Shown here: piece by piece, positions 44,925 to 57,151 of the stretch
How the letters are laid out: each line of letters opens with the position of its first letter
Numbering within the stretch: the stretch's first letter is position 1
Assembly (NCBI RefSeq): GCF_040581485.1
Contig: NC_090135.1
Span: 1,240,001 to 1,304,000 of the forward strand
DNA length: 64,000 nt
From: Linepithema humile
Taxonomy: Eukaryota > Arthropoda > Insecta > Hymenoptera > Formicidae
Direction of reading: 5' to 3'
Notes under the pieces: model-generated
Seen by the model: the letters and a program-made list of their open reading frames with translations, nothing else
The model's database searches: none
What the model was told of the DNA's origin: nothing
Program-made: the position numbers and the translations under genes

Positions 44925-46883
44925 TGTGACGTGACGCTTTTCGAGCGCCGTCACAAGGGCGATAGCCCGGCCGAGGGAGCAAGGAGCCCTGGTGTTGCTC
45001 CTCGCGTGGAGAGAGAGCAACCCGCGAGACTCCACAATTTTTGCGCGTCGTTTGTATTGTAATTTCTGTTTTTGTACCGTAATACCGTTTTTGAGTTGTA
45101 AGGCGAGACCCCGTGCGGGCGGCGTTGCGTGTTTTGTGCCTCAGGGCGAAGACAGCATCGCCAGGGAAGCCGGACACCGGGGGATCATCCGCAGGGGCCA
45201 CGCGTTAGTGACCCCACGAAAAAGGTCAGGTACCGCGATTCCGTCGCCTCCGCCATCCAAGCCCTATCTAACTCCGCTTTGGTTTCAGCCACAAAGTCAA
45301 AAGCAACACAAAGACACGCAGCAGCGGACCTCGCCCGGCTGCAGACGGCTTCGAGGACCCCGAAGATGCTGCACCCGGAAGGACCGGAGTATGGCCCGGC
45401 CAGCCTAACCAGTCTCTTCCGGGAATATCGACTTACCGACACATTATCAGCCGAAAGACTTGAGGAAACCACAGTGAGCGGAAGGGGGCGCCCTGGATGA
45501 ACTGTGGGCGGTTCTCAGGGGCCCCCCTTTTCGGAAAATCGGCAGGATGCGCAGGAAGGCGACGCGAATCTGGAAGGACCTAGAGGCAGAGCCGAGAAGA
45601 GTCACTGTTCGGTGTGACACAAGTGCGCGAGGACGACATCAGGGACTCAGCCCGACGACACCGAAGACGCCAAGGACGTCCAATCGTTGTAAGCCGCCTC
45701 TCGGGTAGCCGTAGAGTTCCGTCCGGTGATGGCTGGTAGCGTGAGTTCGTTTAATATGTAGTGTCTCTCACATTAACCGTAGTGTTTGATATCGTGAGCG
45801 CTCAATTACGCTCAATTACCGCATGTCCAGCCGGCCCCGGATATCGCGTAACAGTCTCTCTGTCTTGTGGGAATTCAGCGCCGACAGTCTTTTCTCGTTG
45901 CCGTTTCGTTACCGTTCGTTTAGTTACCGTACCGTCCTGCCGTTACCGTCTTTTAAAAGAAAAGAAAAACCGATTGCTACCGTTTTCTTGCGATACCGCT
46001 CCGTTACCGTTTGCCGCGTTATCACCGTACCGGAAGTACCGTGAATGTCTGCGGGCGGATTTTGATCCGGGAACGTTCTCCGCGAGATTGCGGTTACCGC
46101 CAAGTTCGCGTCTCGGCGAGAAACGGGAAAGCCCGCGAAAAATAGCCGTTCCGCGACATCTCAGTCCTGGCCGTTAGGCCCCCGTCGCTTAAAGTCTGTT
46201 TATTTGGCCTTCACCGGCCGTATCGAATGATCAGAGTATAAGTCCCGTGTTTACCGGATAGAGTCGGATCAGCGGCGAACTATCGGGATCGCATCTCCGT
46301 GATTTCGCGTATTTGTCTAACTTTATTCTTGTTATCGAGTAATTGGGCGAACGGCCCTGCTACCGCATTGAACCGTCTCCGCCGTATCGGCTCAGGCCGA
46401 ACGCTGCACATCTTTACCCTTGTAAGCCAAATTATGGAAATACATTATTGTTAACTATTAAGTATTGAGTTGTCCTTGTGTTCGCCTCTCACTCCAGATA
46501 TCTACGTTAAGTAAAAGAACTGCGCCCCTCTGCCATACTGAGCGGGGAGCGGCCGAGCAAATTTTGAGAACTATTAAAGTTACCGATACCGCGGTGCGAT
46601 TATTCGCACCTGGCGCCCATTTCCGGTTACCGTTATCGCGTGAGTTACCTTGCTCCCGAATTGTGTGGAGTACCGCGAGTTACCGAATCGTGCAGTTATT
46701 GCCGATTTCGCGAGTTACCTTGCTCCCGACGAGCGTGGAGTACCGCGAGTTACCGAATTAAGCATCTGTTTCTGATACCGTAAGTTACCGAGTCGAGCAG
46801 TTATTGCCGATGCCTCGAGTACCGATTTCCATTGGGCGTGCTCCCTCGGATCTGGCGTGATTCCGAGGCTAGTTCACGTCGCA
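44925..46883. mobile_element. Solo LTR, 1959 bp, in the E5 3' UTR
   Basis: It starts TGTGACGTGACG and ends GTTCACGTCGCA, with a 4-bp duplication ATAT at 44921-44924 and 46884-46887 (in an AT-rich site, so slightly less informative). The right half is full of TACCGTTACCG and GAGTTACC motifs. No coding sequence is present. E5 3' UTR continues on both sides. Confidence 0.72.
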
Positions 46884-47147
46884 ATATATACACGTAAATA
46901 CTACTGTTAAAGATAGAACTACTTAATAACTAACAACTTACAATTAACACAACACAATATCACACATCAATGCGTGTATGTATATATATACATATATACA
47001 TGGCACACACGTGTATTGACACCCGAGTTGCCCTTTACAGCGTAATAAAAATAATTATTTCTAAACAAGACGGTGTCTTACTTAACCTAGACTATTTCAG
47101 TTTCTAATAGTTATAAGTATAGCTATGACAGAAGTTTTTAAGTCATC

Positions 47148-48789
47148 CTATTCCGAGGCTTCGGAGTCAAGGTGATCGAACACCTGCCTCTTTTCTGCCG
47201 CCTGCCTCTCCCTTTCCGTCGCTTCTTTGCAGGTTAATACCTTTATACAGAAGGTCGAGAAGGCCCTCCATTTCTCTATACAATCCAAGATTGATTCTAT
47301 TACGGACGGGAGGTCGAGCCTATCCCCGATGACCCGCGTCAATTCTCCTCTCTCTGCATCCCAGGAGCTACAGGATTCGAGGGTGTGCTGTGCTGTATCT
47401 ATCTCGTCCAAGCAATGGTAACAATACTCAGAGTCTGCTTTCCTGATTCTATGTAAGAATTCGCTAAAGCAGCCATGCCCCGTAAGGAATTGGGTCATGT
47501 GGTACGTTATCCAGCCATGCTTTCTATTAGTCCATTCGTATAATCTAGTTACAAGGGCGTTGCGTAATCTGTGACTCGAATAATAATCATTTCTCTCGAT
47601 CAAGCTCACCCTCTAATCCAGCAGGGTCTGGTCTCTTGCCTCGAGTTGCCACCTTACCCTAGTGTCAGGAGAAACCTCTTTTCCCTCGCCGATGACAACT
47701 TTCATTCGGGAATATACCATTGCCATTCTTTGCGCTTGGTATTCCAGCGGGGGGGTCCCGGATATCATGGACGCCGCCACGAAGGAGACCGTACGGTATG
47801 CGCAGCAAACACGTTGGGTGATTCTCCGCATTAGTCTTCTCATCAATGCTTTAGCCCTCCCATTCTCCCGGAAAGAAGTCGCCCACACGGGGGCGCCGTA
47901 GAGCATCATAGAAAGAACCACATTGAGGTAAAGCTTTCTCTTCCTTTCATTTGGACCTCTGCAGTTGGGCATGATTCCCCTGAGATAATTAATTGTTTTG
48001 TTGACTTTAGCATGTAAGTTTTCCAAGTGCTGGGTGAATCTTCAGTCACCATCCAAAGTAATACCCAAGTACTTTAGAGTCCGATTTATAGCAACTTCTT
48101 TATTTTTGATTATCAGATTCCGGGAATCCTGTCCAACCGCATGCGCAGGGAAGGCCATCGCTTCTGTTTTATGGGGTGAGATCTTGAGGCCTAGCCTCTC
48201 GATCTCCCCCACAACCATACCAGTCGCGACCATTGCCCAATGAGACGCCTCGACTAGATCTTCTCCCGAAGCGAGAAGGACAGTATCGTCCGCGTAGCCA
48301 AGAACGCTACAGCCAGCCGGAAGAGCGAGGTCGAGCACGCTATTATAACCTATGTTCCACAGAGTCGGTCCAAGAACCGAACCCTGTGGGACGCCGCGAT
48401 AAACCATACGTCTCCGAATACCCCCCTCCGACTCGGTGTACACCAGACTCCTTTCGGACAGGTGCTCGTAGACAATTCTACAAAGGTAGCTCGGAAACTC
48501 CAACTCTCGGAGACCATGGCTGAGCGAATAACACCCTATGGCAGCGTGTTAAAGGCATTTTTTATATCGAGCAAAACCGCAACACTAACTACTACTCTAC
48601 CCGATCCACATTCCTCGCGAACTATACGCCTCAGCTCAAAAATTGCGTCCAAGGTCGACCGCCCCACCCTAAAGCCGAACTGGTTATCTGAAAGACCTCC
48701 AGACAGCCCCAGATGGTCGTTCAGTCTCGAAACGATGACCCTCTCCAACAGTTTGGAAGACTCGTCCAAAAGGCAAATTGGCCTATAAA
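47148..48789 (-). pseudogene. E5 ORF2, 3' part: RT palm to C-terminal CCHC
   Basis: From the hAT insertion downstream on the minus strand: YRPICLLDESSKLLERVIVS, QFGFRVGRSTLDAIFEL, LDIKNAFNTLP, then YRGVPQGSVLGPTLWNIGYN, LGYADDTVLLAS, LKISPHKTEAMAFP and LKYLGITLDGD. A thumb region and CYHCLDEIDTAQHTLESC precede the stop at 47148. Damage consists of TAG for Trp at 48536-48538, a 1-nt insertion near 48505, TGA for Trp at 48042-48044, and TAG for Trp at 47613-47615. The 5' half lies beyond the hAT element. Confidence 0.9.
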
Positions 48790-48919
48790 TAGGGATGGGC
48801 GATGTTTGCCGATTAATCGAAATGATCGATAGTTTTTTTTCTAATAATCGATTAATCAGTTCGATATTTTCTTGATCGATGCATCGATGCATCGATTTTT
48901 TACGTCAGACATCGGCTGT

Positions 48920-49146
48920 GTCAGAAAGCACGCTATAAGCACTATTGCGTCATTCTATCTTTATCGCTCATTAACCCCGATCTACAACAGATGTAGTAAG
49001 CTTTAAGCCGTAAGAAATTGACCAATCACAGTCAAAGCGTAAAAGAATAATCGACTGTGATTAGTCAATTTTTTACGGCTTAAAGTTTACTACACCTATT
49101 GTAGATCGGGGCTAACACAATGCACTGATAGCACGCTCCTCAACAG
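48920..49146. repeat. Nested MITEs inside the hAT transposon
   Basis: The outer copy (AGCACGCTATAAGCACTATT, GCGTCATTCTATCTTTATC, then CACTGATAGCACGCTCC) is a relative of the MITE at 5429-5551. Inside it, 48975-49111 is a separate 137-bp inverted repeat. It starts CCCCGATCTACAA and contains TTTAAGCCGTAA and GATTAGTCAATTT arms; the right arm ends TTGTAGATCGGGG. Confidence 0.8.
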
Positions 49147-49475
49147 CTATCGTTGCGTCAGACAGGTGTTTTTTAAAATTATTTTCGTTAAAAAGAGTTT
49201 ACGCTACATATACATATAAACGGAAAGTGACGTCAAAGAAACTATAAATTACTGTGATGTTAATATTAGTAAATTAGATTAAAGCCTCTCGGTCTAGTTT
49301 GCTTTGTTGTATGTGTATACATAGATACAAGTTTCTCTCTGTTTGGTTATGTGTAACATTGACAATGAGTCAAGTACTTCCTAACAATGGTAAGCAATAT
49401 TTTTATTACACAAAATTGTATATATATTTCTTTTCTCTCTTTCTCTCTTTTTCTCTTTCTGTTAATTATTAGATA

Positions 49476-49477
<2 letters not shown>

Positions 49478-49525
<48 letters not shown>
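49478..49525. repeat. (AT)n microsatellite in the transposase intron
   Basis: About 24 uninterrupted TA units just upstream of the acceptor at 49559. Confidence 0.95.
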
Positions 49526-49530
<5 letters not shown>

Positions 49531-49559
49531 ACTTAGTTTGAAATTTTTGCAAGCTGCAG

Positions 49560-51707
49560 GAGTTGTTACCATCCATATCATATATCATCAATAAATTGTT
49601 AACAGATATTCAAGATACTGGAGGAGAAAGTGATGATATTTCATCTGAAAGTTCAAGAGATCAATCTCTTTCATGTAAACCACAGAAGATGCAGAATCTT
49701 TCCATCAAACAAACAAGTCTTGCTTGGAAACATTACACAAAATATAATAATACATCAGCAAAATGCTGCTTTTGTGATAAAATTATAAAACATAGTGGAA
49801 ACACAACAAATTTAATGCAACATCTTTCAAGAAAGCATGAAATATTAGTATCACAAGCAAAGAAAAGAAAATGTGATTTTGAGCTTTTTAAAGAAAGTTC
49901 TAAATCGATTGATGAAACTCTTCAGGTTTTTAAAAGAAAAAAACCTCAGGTACGATTTAATTTATATGATTTAAAATGTAAAATATATAATTATATTGAT
50001 ATATTTTAAAAATAATTACAGAGCAACGAATCACGAATTGATTATGCTTTCAGCAAAATAAAATCCTTCGAAGGTTAGTGAAAAATTAAACAACATGTGT
50101 GTACATATAAATATAAAATAAAAGTTAAAAATATAATGTTTTCAGAGGGCGGACAGACTGCAGATAGAATAACATTGTCAATTATGTACATGATTGCTGT
50201 CGATAAGCTTCCACTCTCTACTGTTGAGGCGAAGGGATTCAAGACGCTCATGAAAACTACAGTTCCCTTGTATAATATTCCAAGTAGGAAGACTATTACG
50301 AACATAATGGAATCAAGGTATCAAATAATGAAAGAACAATTTAAGAAGAAAATTAAAGAAGCTCCATCGTATACTTTGACATGTGACAATTGGTCTGATG
50401 TTAGCAATCAGAGTTATCTTGGTGTCACAATTCATTATTTAGAAGCTGATTGCGAAATGAAAAATGGTTGTTTGGGAGTTTTACCATTAGATAAGAATCA
50501 TACCAGTGATTACTTACATGACTCTTTATTAAAAGTGATGGAGGATTTTCACGTGGATTCAAACAAAATTATGGCTATTATTAGCGATAGTGCAGCGAAT
50601 ATTAGAAGCGCAGTTACTAAATTAGTTGGAAGTAATAAACAATTAGCTTGTTTTGCGCACATTCTATCCCATTTAGTGCCGAAAGCTTTACAGTCCATCC
50701 AATCTGCTATGGAAATTATAAGTAAAGTAAAAAAGATAGTGAGCCTTACCAGACACAGTATTGTCGCATCAGATGAATTAAAAAGATTACAAAAACGTGA
50801 TGGGAAAACCGATGGAACGATATTGAAGTTTATCCAAGATGTTGAAACGCGATGGAACACAACTTACTACATGTTAGAGCGTTTTTTAACATTAGAGGAT
50901 TATGTTTATCCAGTAATGTTAAAATGTACCAATATGCCAGATATGCTCTCAAGGACTGAAATTTCAGTTTTAAAGAATTTGGTAGCACTGATGAGGCCTG
51001 TTGCAAGTGTAATTACCGAGATAAGCGGAGAAAATTATCCCACTTGTAGTGTCATAATTCCAATTATCCACTGCATGACAGCAGCTATTACTGATTGCGT
51101 AATTACCACAGAAATTGGCATCGAGTTTCAAGAGAAATTGCTCAATCAGATCAATAAAAAATTTCAATATCTGGAATCGACTCGAATTCTAGCAATCTCG
51201 ACAATTTTAGATCCTCGCTTCAAAAGGCTGCATTTCAAAAGCGCTTTAGCAGCTTCTCAAGCAATTCAAGACATAGACAGTCAGCTGAAAAAGATCTCAA
51301 ATCATTCACATAAAAATATAGAAAAAGAAAACAATCAAGATGCTAATGATGAAAAAAGTTCTTCAAATTTGTGGCATTTTCACGATAATCTTGTGATGAA
51401 AAATAGAGAGATGACTGATACAGATGAAAGTTTGAGTCTGGAATTAAAACAATATTTGCATCAACCGGTAATCAAACGTTCAGAAAATGCTTTCAACTAC
51501 TGGAAATCACTAAAGCATGCATTTCCAACACTGTCTAAATTGGCATTGCAATATCTAAGTATTATTTCAACTTCAGTCCCATGCGAACGTTTATTTTCAC
51601 ACGCTGGAAATGTGAAAACTGATAATCGCAGTCGTCTTACTGGTGAGCATCTTAACATGTTATTATTTTTGAGCAGTCTGTCAAAAGAAGAATGGGGACT
51701 TGCATAA
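49560..51707 (+). CDS. hAT transposase (BED finger, ZBED-like), three exons visible
   Basis: Exons at 49560-49949, 50022-50073 and 50146-51707 join in frame through GT-AG introns of 72 bp each (donors GTACGA and GTTAGT; acceptors TTACAG and TTTCAG). The first exon has a BED finger: LAWKHYTKY, CCFC pair, LMQHLSRKH. The last has the RNase H-like core: CDNWSDVSNQSYLGVTIHY (first Asp), AIISDSAANIRSAV, LACFAHILSH, DVETRWNTTYYML. It then has the C-terminal dimerisation domain: LALQYLSIISTSVPCERLFS and RLTGEHLNMLLFL. There is no internal stop, so activity is plausible. A short upstream exon with ATG at 49365 and donor GTAAGC at 49390 is possible, but its phase does not fit the 49560 acceptor. The true start is unsettled. 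Confidence 0.88.
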
Positions 51708-52392
51708 AACTACTGTAATTTTACTTGTCTGTTTTGTCTTTTATTTTTGCGTTTTATTTGTTTTACTTTCAAGAGATTTACCTTTTATTGGAAGACTGAT
51801 CCTTTGTTGTATTTTTATTTTATTTTTATGAATGCATTATGAACTAGTTATGTAAGATGTTTGCATGATTGTGTAGATGATATGTATGCATAACTTTCAA
51901 TTATAAACAGAACTTCCATCTTAAACTATTCCTTCATAAAAACCACTTTCTTTACTCATAGAATGCTATATCAATCTATCGTACAATATCTAAATTTATG
52001 TTTTGTTGTGAAAGCATGTATATTTTACATAATTAATAATAATAATATAATGTTTGAAAATTATTTGTAGTGACAGCAACATCTACAAAGTGTACCGCAT
52101 TTCGAAAATCTGACTAATGGGAAGTTTTTTTTAATAAAGAAAGAGAGAGAGAAAAAGGGAGAGAAAGAGAGAAATAAAATAAATTATATTTATTAATTTG
52201 CGTTATTCCTCTATAAAATCTACGATTTTTTAACTCTTTTAACCATTTCTACAATAAAAAAACTCCTTTTTAAAAATAACCGATTCATCGATATTTTTTG
52301 TGAATAATCGATTAATCAACATCGATATATTCAAACATCGATTAATTTAGCATCGATCTTTTTTTTACACATCGCCCATCCCTACCTATAAA

Positions 52393-53878
52393 TTCCGGGG
52401 TCAGAAGGAATCCCCTCTTTTTTCTTAATTAGAACCAGCTTCGCAGTCTTCCAGACTGCCGGAAAGACGCCCTCGCCGAGACACGCGTTAAAGCATGACC
52501 TCCAAGTCTCCATGGAGTGTACCGAGCCACCCGCGACTATCCCCCCCAGAATCCCATCCGGACCGGGGGCCTTCTTATTACTATGCAGCTTTTTAAAAGC
52601 CCGTCGAATCTCCGTTACAGTTACGGAAAGGTCCGAGTTCCACACGAATTGGGGGCGAGAGTCGCCACAATTATGCTCGCTATGGTCATCCGGGAAGAGA
52701 ACGCTAATAATACTTTCAATTTTTGCGTGGGGAAGCGTCTCGCAAATCGAATGAGAAACGGGCCAAATTCTGTTCATTACGATTTTGTACGGAAGGCTCC
52801 ACGGGTTTTCGTTTAGCTTATTAAGTAGATCATTCCATGCATTATTTTTAGCTCTAATTATATTTTTTCTGTATGCTTGGAGACAAGATCTATATTCTCT
52901 ATATTTAGCGTTTATGACAGTAAGAATGCCCTTTTTCCTAGAGCGGGAGAGAGCGCGACGCGTCCTCATAACTACTCCACGAGAGGCCGCCACCTCTTCG
53001 CACCACCAATAAGACGACTCTCTATTGAATCCGCTACTACGTGGGATAGAGAGATCTGAGATATCTCTCAGTGAGTCGCATATCCTATCTACATAATTTT
53101 GTACCGAGTCTGTATCCGAAGGGCCGTAAGTCCAAGCCATGCCAATAGAGCCCGCCACTAATAGATCCGAATTCAGTTTATTATAGTTCCATCTAGGGAA
53201 TCTTTTATTAATGGTTTTAAACTTCTCCCTAGCACGACGCGATCCCACGACCAATCGGATCAGTCTATGATCGGACAAGGTAACCAGATCAGTTTCAACT
53301 ATACAACTCTTAATTCTATTTCTAGCCGACTCATTAGCAATGGCTAGGTCTATGACCGATTCGCCCTGCCATCTAATACAAGTGTTAATAAATTTATTAT
53401 TTACTATCTGCAGGTTCACCTCCTCCATCCAGTTTCTGAGTAAGTCGCCTCGCGTATCATTCTTTTTCGGATCCCAATCTCGGTGTCTGGCGTTTAAGTC
53501 ACCCAGAACTAGAATTGGACAGTGCTTGTGTTTACTAATAGTAGTTGACATATCATCAAGAAAACCCTTAAAATTTCGGTCCGGAATGTTACGCGAGGAG
53601 TAACAACCGAGAATTATCATGGAATTCCATTTTACAGCACAAAAACCACGTCCGCGCTTCAGTGTTTGCATAGGTAGGAATCGACCCGCGATTCTACGCC
53701 AGAGAACAGCAGATAGAGAAGGATCTTCTGTGGAAAACACCCACCTGTCATCGTCCATTGGGACCGTATGTGGCTCCGTTATAATAGCTATACCAGCATT
53801 ATGCTCGTGCATAAGTTGGTAGAGATTGTCCTGTGCAGGTTTGGAATGATTTACGTTGCACATTAGTATACTCGCCAT
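52393..53878 (-). pseudogene. E5 ORF2, 5' part: APE endonuclease and RT N-terminus
   Basis: 498 open codons start at the ATG at 53878. The APE domain has ILMCNVNHSKPAQD, IITEPHTVPMDD, LVLGDLNARHRDWDP, ESVIDLAIANE and LSDHRLIRLVVG. A linker contains SYWWCEEVAASRG. The RT begins KAPGPDGILGGIVAG and WKTAKLVLIKKKEG, and is cut by the hAT element within IYRPICLL. This half is intact. The ATG overlaps the ORF1 stop as TAATG. Confidence 0.92.
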
Positions 53879-53880
53879 TA
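53876..53880 (-). promoter_or_regulatory. TAATG ORF1 stop/ORF2 start overlap
   Basis: On the minus strand the ORF1 stop TAA (53880-53878) and ORF2 ATG (53878-53876) share one base. The same UAAUG arrangement drives termination-reinitiation translation of ORF2 in the silkworm telomeric element SART1. E2 has lost it (TAG, then ATG 7 nt further on). Confidence 0.7.
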
Positions 53881-56551
53881 CGTTTCAATAATCATTTCGC
53901 AGGTGGAGGCCACCGTATCCTGAGGTCTTCGTCCCTCGGTATGTATTACAGGTAAAGTAGGGGTAAGTAAACTGACACTTTCAACATTTTTATTTACATA
54001 TTGCTTAATATCTATTGGCTTCCCTGGAGGTATAGGCTTACACGCCGCCGTACCCGCCAGATGATCCGCTCTGAGGCCTCTGTCAGTACAGACAGGACAT
54101 TTGACTCTATTTCCGCACTCGGAGGCTTTGTGGTCCGTTTCTCCACACTTGTAACAGCATGCTCTCCTGTCCTTAGGCTCCGGACATCTCTGCAGTGTAT
54201 GGCCAGTGGCCAGACATTTGAAGCATTGTAGAGGCTTCGGATCAACTGGCTCCACTTTAATCGTTGTCCACCCTATATTAATCCTTTCTGCCTCAAGGAT
54301 GCTTACCGCAGCTGCTATCGGGCATCTAACATATGCTATACCCAGGCCGCCGCGGATAAATCTAACCGGACTACAAGAAATGCTATCCGGTGAGCATTTG
54401 CTTATTTCCGCGAGTATATTGCGGATCTCCAATGCGGTTATAGAATCATCTATACCTGTTAGTTTAATCTGTGAGTTCTTAGTAGGCTTTCTAAGTCTCA
54501 CTCCACTTATGTCTTTAAAAATCTGTTGTAAGTGATTCAATAACATGTCTGCTTTCAGGTCAGAATCCTCGCCAGGAATTTCTATTAAGATGCCACCCGT
54601 AATAGATCTCTTAATTCTGGTATTGTTAATCCCCAGGTCTGACAAGGAGATTTTCTCCCGTGCCATTCTAAGGATTTCCGCGTAAGTAAGATCCGCACTT
54701 TCTGTTAAGATTGTTATGGCAGAGGTACGCGGCACTTTCTTTCTTAAATTTACTTAAATTCACTTTGTCTTTAAAGCTATTAACTGGTTTTCTCTTACTA
54801 ATGTTAGCGTTACCGAGGTTATTATTTTTATTACTATTATTTTTATCACTATTATTAGCATTTTTATTGTTGCTATTATTTCTTTTAAAATTATTCACTG
54901 TATATTTATCGGACTCATATTCAGGGTTACTATCAGATTGTGTACTATCTCTGTAGGGAGTGGATTTTAAACCCGACCTTTTTCTTTTACGAGTACTCTT
55001 TTTATTGCGAGAGACCGACCACTCTATTTCGTTACTATCTAGTTCAACAAAATTTTCTAGTATCTCTTCCTCGCTCATACTATTAATGTCCATACTATTA
55101 TTATTTCTTTTATTTTTATTCATCAAGATTGTATCTTTATTTACAGGTTTATATTTATTCTCAGAGTCAACTGGGGCCACTTCCCTACTTTTATCCCCGG
55201 CCTTAAGATTTATAAGATTCTTAGGCATAGGACTACCATTAAGAGTGTTTCCGGGCGGCATCTTTGAGCCCAAGGCCTTCGCATAACTTTTTTCGCCCTT
55301 AGAGTTATAATTTTTCTTATTGTTGTTGTTACTTATCTTCCTACTCTTACCTTTCCGTTTTTCAGATGTATTCGAGTGGGGTGGTCCGGGACGAAGGAAT
55401 CCATCCTTTTTGGCTCCGCCCGAGTTGAATTCTTCTCTGAGTAGCCTCGTTTCACGGATGAGCTGCGTCATTCCGTCACCCAGCCTGTCCAGGGAGCGGA
55501 TTATCGCCATATCTAATTCCACTCTACCCTGTGGTTTGCTGCCAATATCACTCACACTGTAAGCTCCTTTTTTATTATTATCGATAATTATTTCCCTTTC
55601 ATTATATGTGTTCTTTTTCAGGGAACTTCTCAATTTAAAAGGAAGAACCGCACCTAATCTATTTTCACTTTTGTCTATTCCGTCATCTGTCATCACAGGT
55701 AAGTCACTATTATTTGGGTCAGAGTCATAGGAGCCTTTTATAGCCTCTCTTCTTTTAACATCTTTCAGTTCAACCTCCAATGCGTCTGCTTTGATTTTAT
55801 TATCATTTGCCGTCTTTTCCAGGTCATAGAAGCGGGCCCTCCAGTATTCTGGGTCTTCATTGGAGTTAGCTTTCATAGACAGCAGGTTACTCGTTCTCCT
55901 AATTACCTCGAGCAGCACCTTCATCTGCCCGCTGAAGGATCCCTTGAGTCCCGTTGACCTTGCCCTTATAGAGTCTATTTGGTCCGCTATTTCCCTAATT
56001 CTTTTGTTCAGCTGAGGGGCATGTTCCAAGGTCAAGCCGGCCATCTCCTCATCAATCTTTTTTCTACTGTCTACGGAAAAGCGTACGGCGTATCTTTCCT
56101 CTTCAATTTTGTCCTCTTTGGGGGAGCCTTGTTTCCTTCTTTTCCTACTACTAGTAATGGTAGTGGTTTTAGTTTTTTCACATCTCTTATTTTTCAGAAA
56201 CAGAAGAACCCTCGGACATAGCCGTATCCTCCACATAGGAGTAGTCCGTTCTACAAATGGACAACGGGCATTTTCATCGTCTGAAGCAATCACAACAGTT
56301 TCCAAGACCCTGGAGGGGCCGGCTACAGCATCTCCTCCAGAGGACGTCCCCTGCCTTCCCATCGGTACCAATGTAATTGGAGCACCCAGTCTTTCTATAC
56401 TGACGATAGCTGGTCGGCTTTCCGCGCTCGTCATAAACGCGGAGGCTAGCCCTTTGCTTGATGACGACCCGTGGAGAACAAGGACGATATCCCCCACGTG
56501 CCGGTTCTCGGTATCCGACGCCGAGACGTTTTGATCCGTATTTGTGTTCAT
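53878..56551 (-). pseudogene. E5 ORF1, full-length Gag-like protein with one frameshift
   Basis: From the ATG at 56551, about 605 codons run to a frameshift near 54740 at an AAGAAAGAAAG tract. The frame starting near 54735 then completes the protein to 53878 (about 890 residues in all). The N-terminus is the same as the fragment at 9336. Residues about 170-290 form a coiled coil (KKIDEEMAGLTLEHAPQLNK, EYWRARFYDLEKTANDNKIK). Later come IRSLDRLGDGMTQLIRETRL, MSEEEILENFV, an Asn/Lys tract, and the conserved VPRTSAITILTESADLTYAE domain with IGWTTIKVEPVDPKPLQC. Knuckles are CFKCLATGHTLQRC, CYKCGETDHKASEC and CPVCTDRGLRADHLAGTAAC. It would bind element RNA and direct it to the target. Confidence 0.88.
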
Positions 56552-57019
56552 ATCTATAAGAGAAGCCTGGTTTTATTATCAAGAGTTTCCCTCTCTTGGT
56601 GAGACTCTAGTAAGTATATTTATCTACACCGCACTCGGACTCGTCCCACACTATTTGCGTTAATAGTACCGTAGAGCAGTGTTTATTGTCTATTTTCCGA
56701 TATGATATTACAATTATCGAGAAATTTTAATACTAATTATGTCTTTATCGTTTTAGTTCCAATCAACCAACTAATATCCACTATAAATTGATCAGTAATC
56801 AATTCTTTTCATTTGCAAATTCAGTTAATAACAAATATTAATAGTAATATTTGAGTTATTCAGTTCCTCAGTTTAACAATTTAATTCAATATATGACCAC
56901 TTGATTATGTTTTTTTTATTATCACTTATTATATTAGTTCCATTCATTTATTTATTTAACTTTAACTTTAACTTTAATTGTTTTTATTAATCCTTGATCC
57001 TTAATGAACTTTGTCTAGT

Positions 57020-57053
57020 CTTAACTTAACTTAACTTAACTTAACTTAACTTA
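57020..57053. repeat. (TTAAC)n short tandem repeat
   Basis: Six clean TTAAC units plus partial ends; on the minus strand (GTTAA)n. It differs from the telomere pentamer and is treated as a simple repeat. CTTTAA repeats lie just before it. Confidence 0.9.
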
Positions 57054-57151
57054 CTTGTTTTCTTTTTATTTCAGGTGCTGTTTTTTCAATGTGGTATATT
57101 ACTATACAAACATATGACTTGTCCATGACTTGTCCATATGTTCATTTATTT

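Larger units (their letters stand above)
48790..52384 (+). mobile_element. Autonomous hAT transposon, 3595 bp
   Basis: Terminal inverted repeats start TAGGGATGGGCGATGT on both ends. A perfect 8-bp target duplication CCTATAAA is at 48782-48789 and 52385-52392. It interrupts the IYRPICLL motif of E5 ORF2, which is restored when the element and one duplication are removed. It carries a complete-looking spliced transposase gene and, near its left end, nested MITEs. Subterminal ATCGATTAATC motifs repeat at both ends (48813-48900 and 52280-52365) and are likely transposase-binding sites. Confidence 0.95.
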
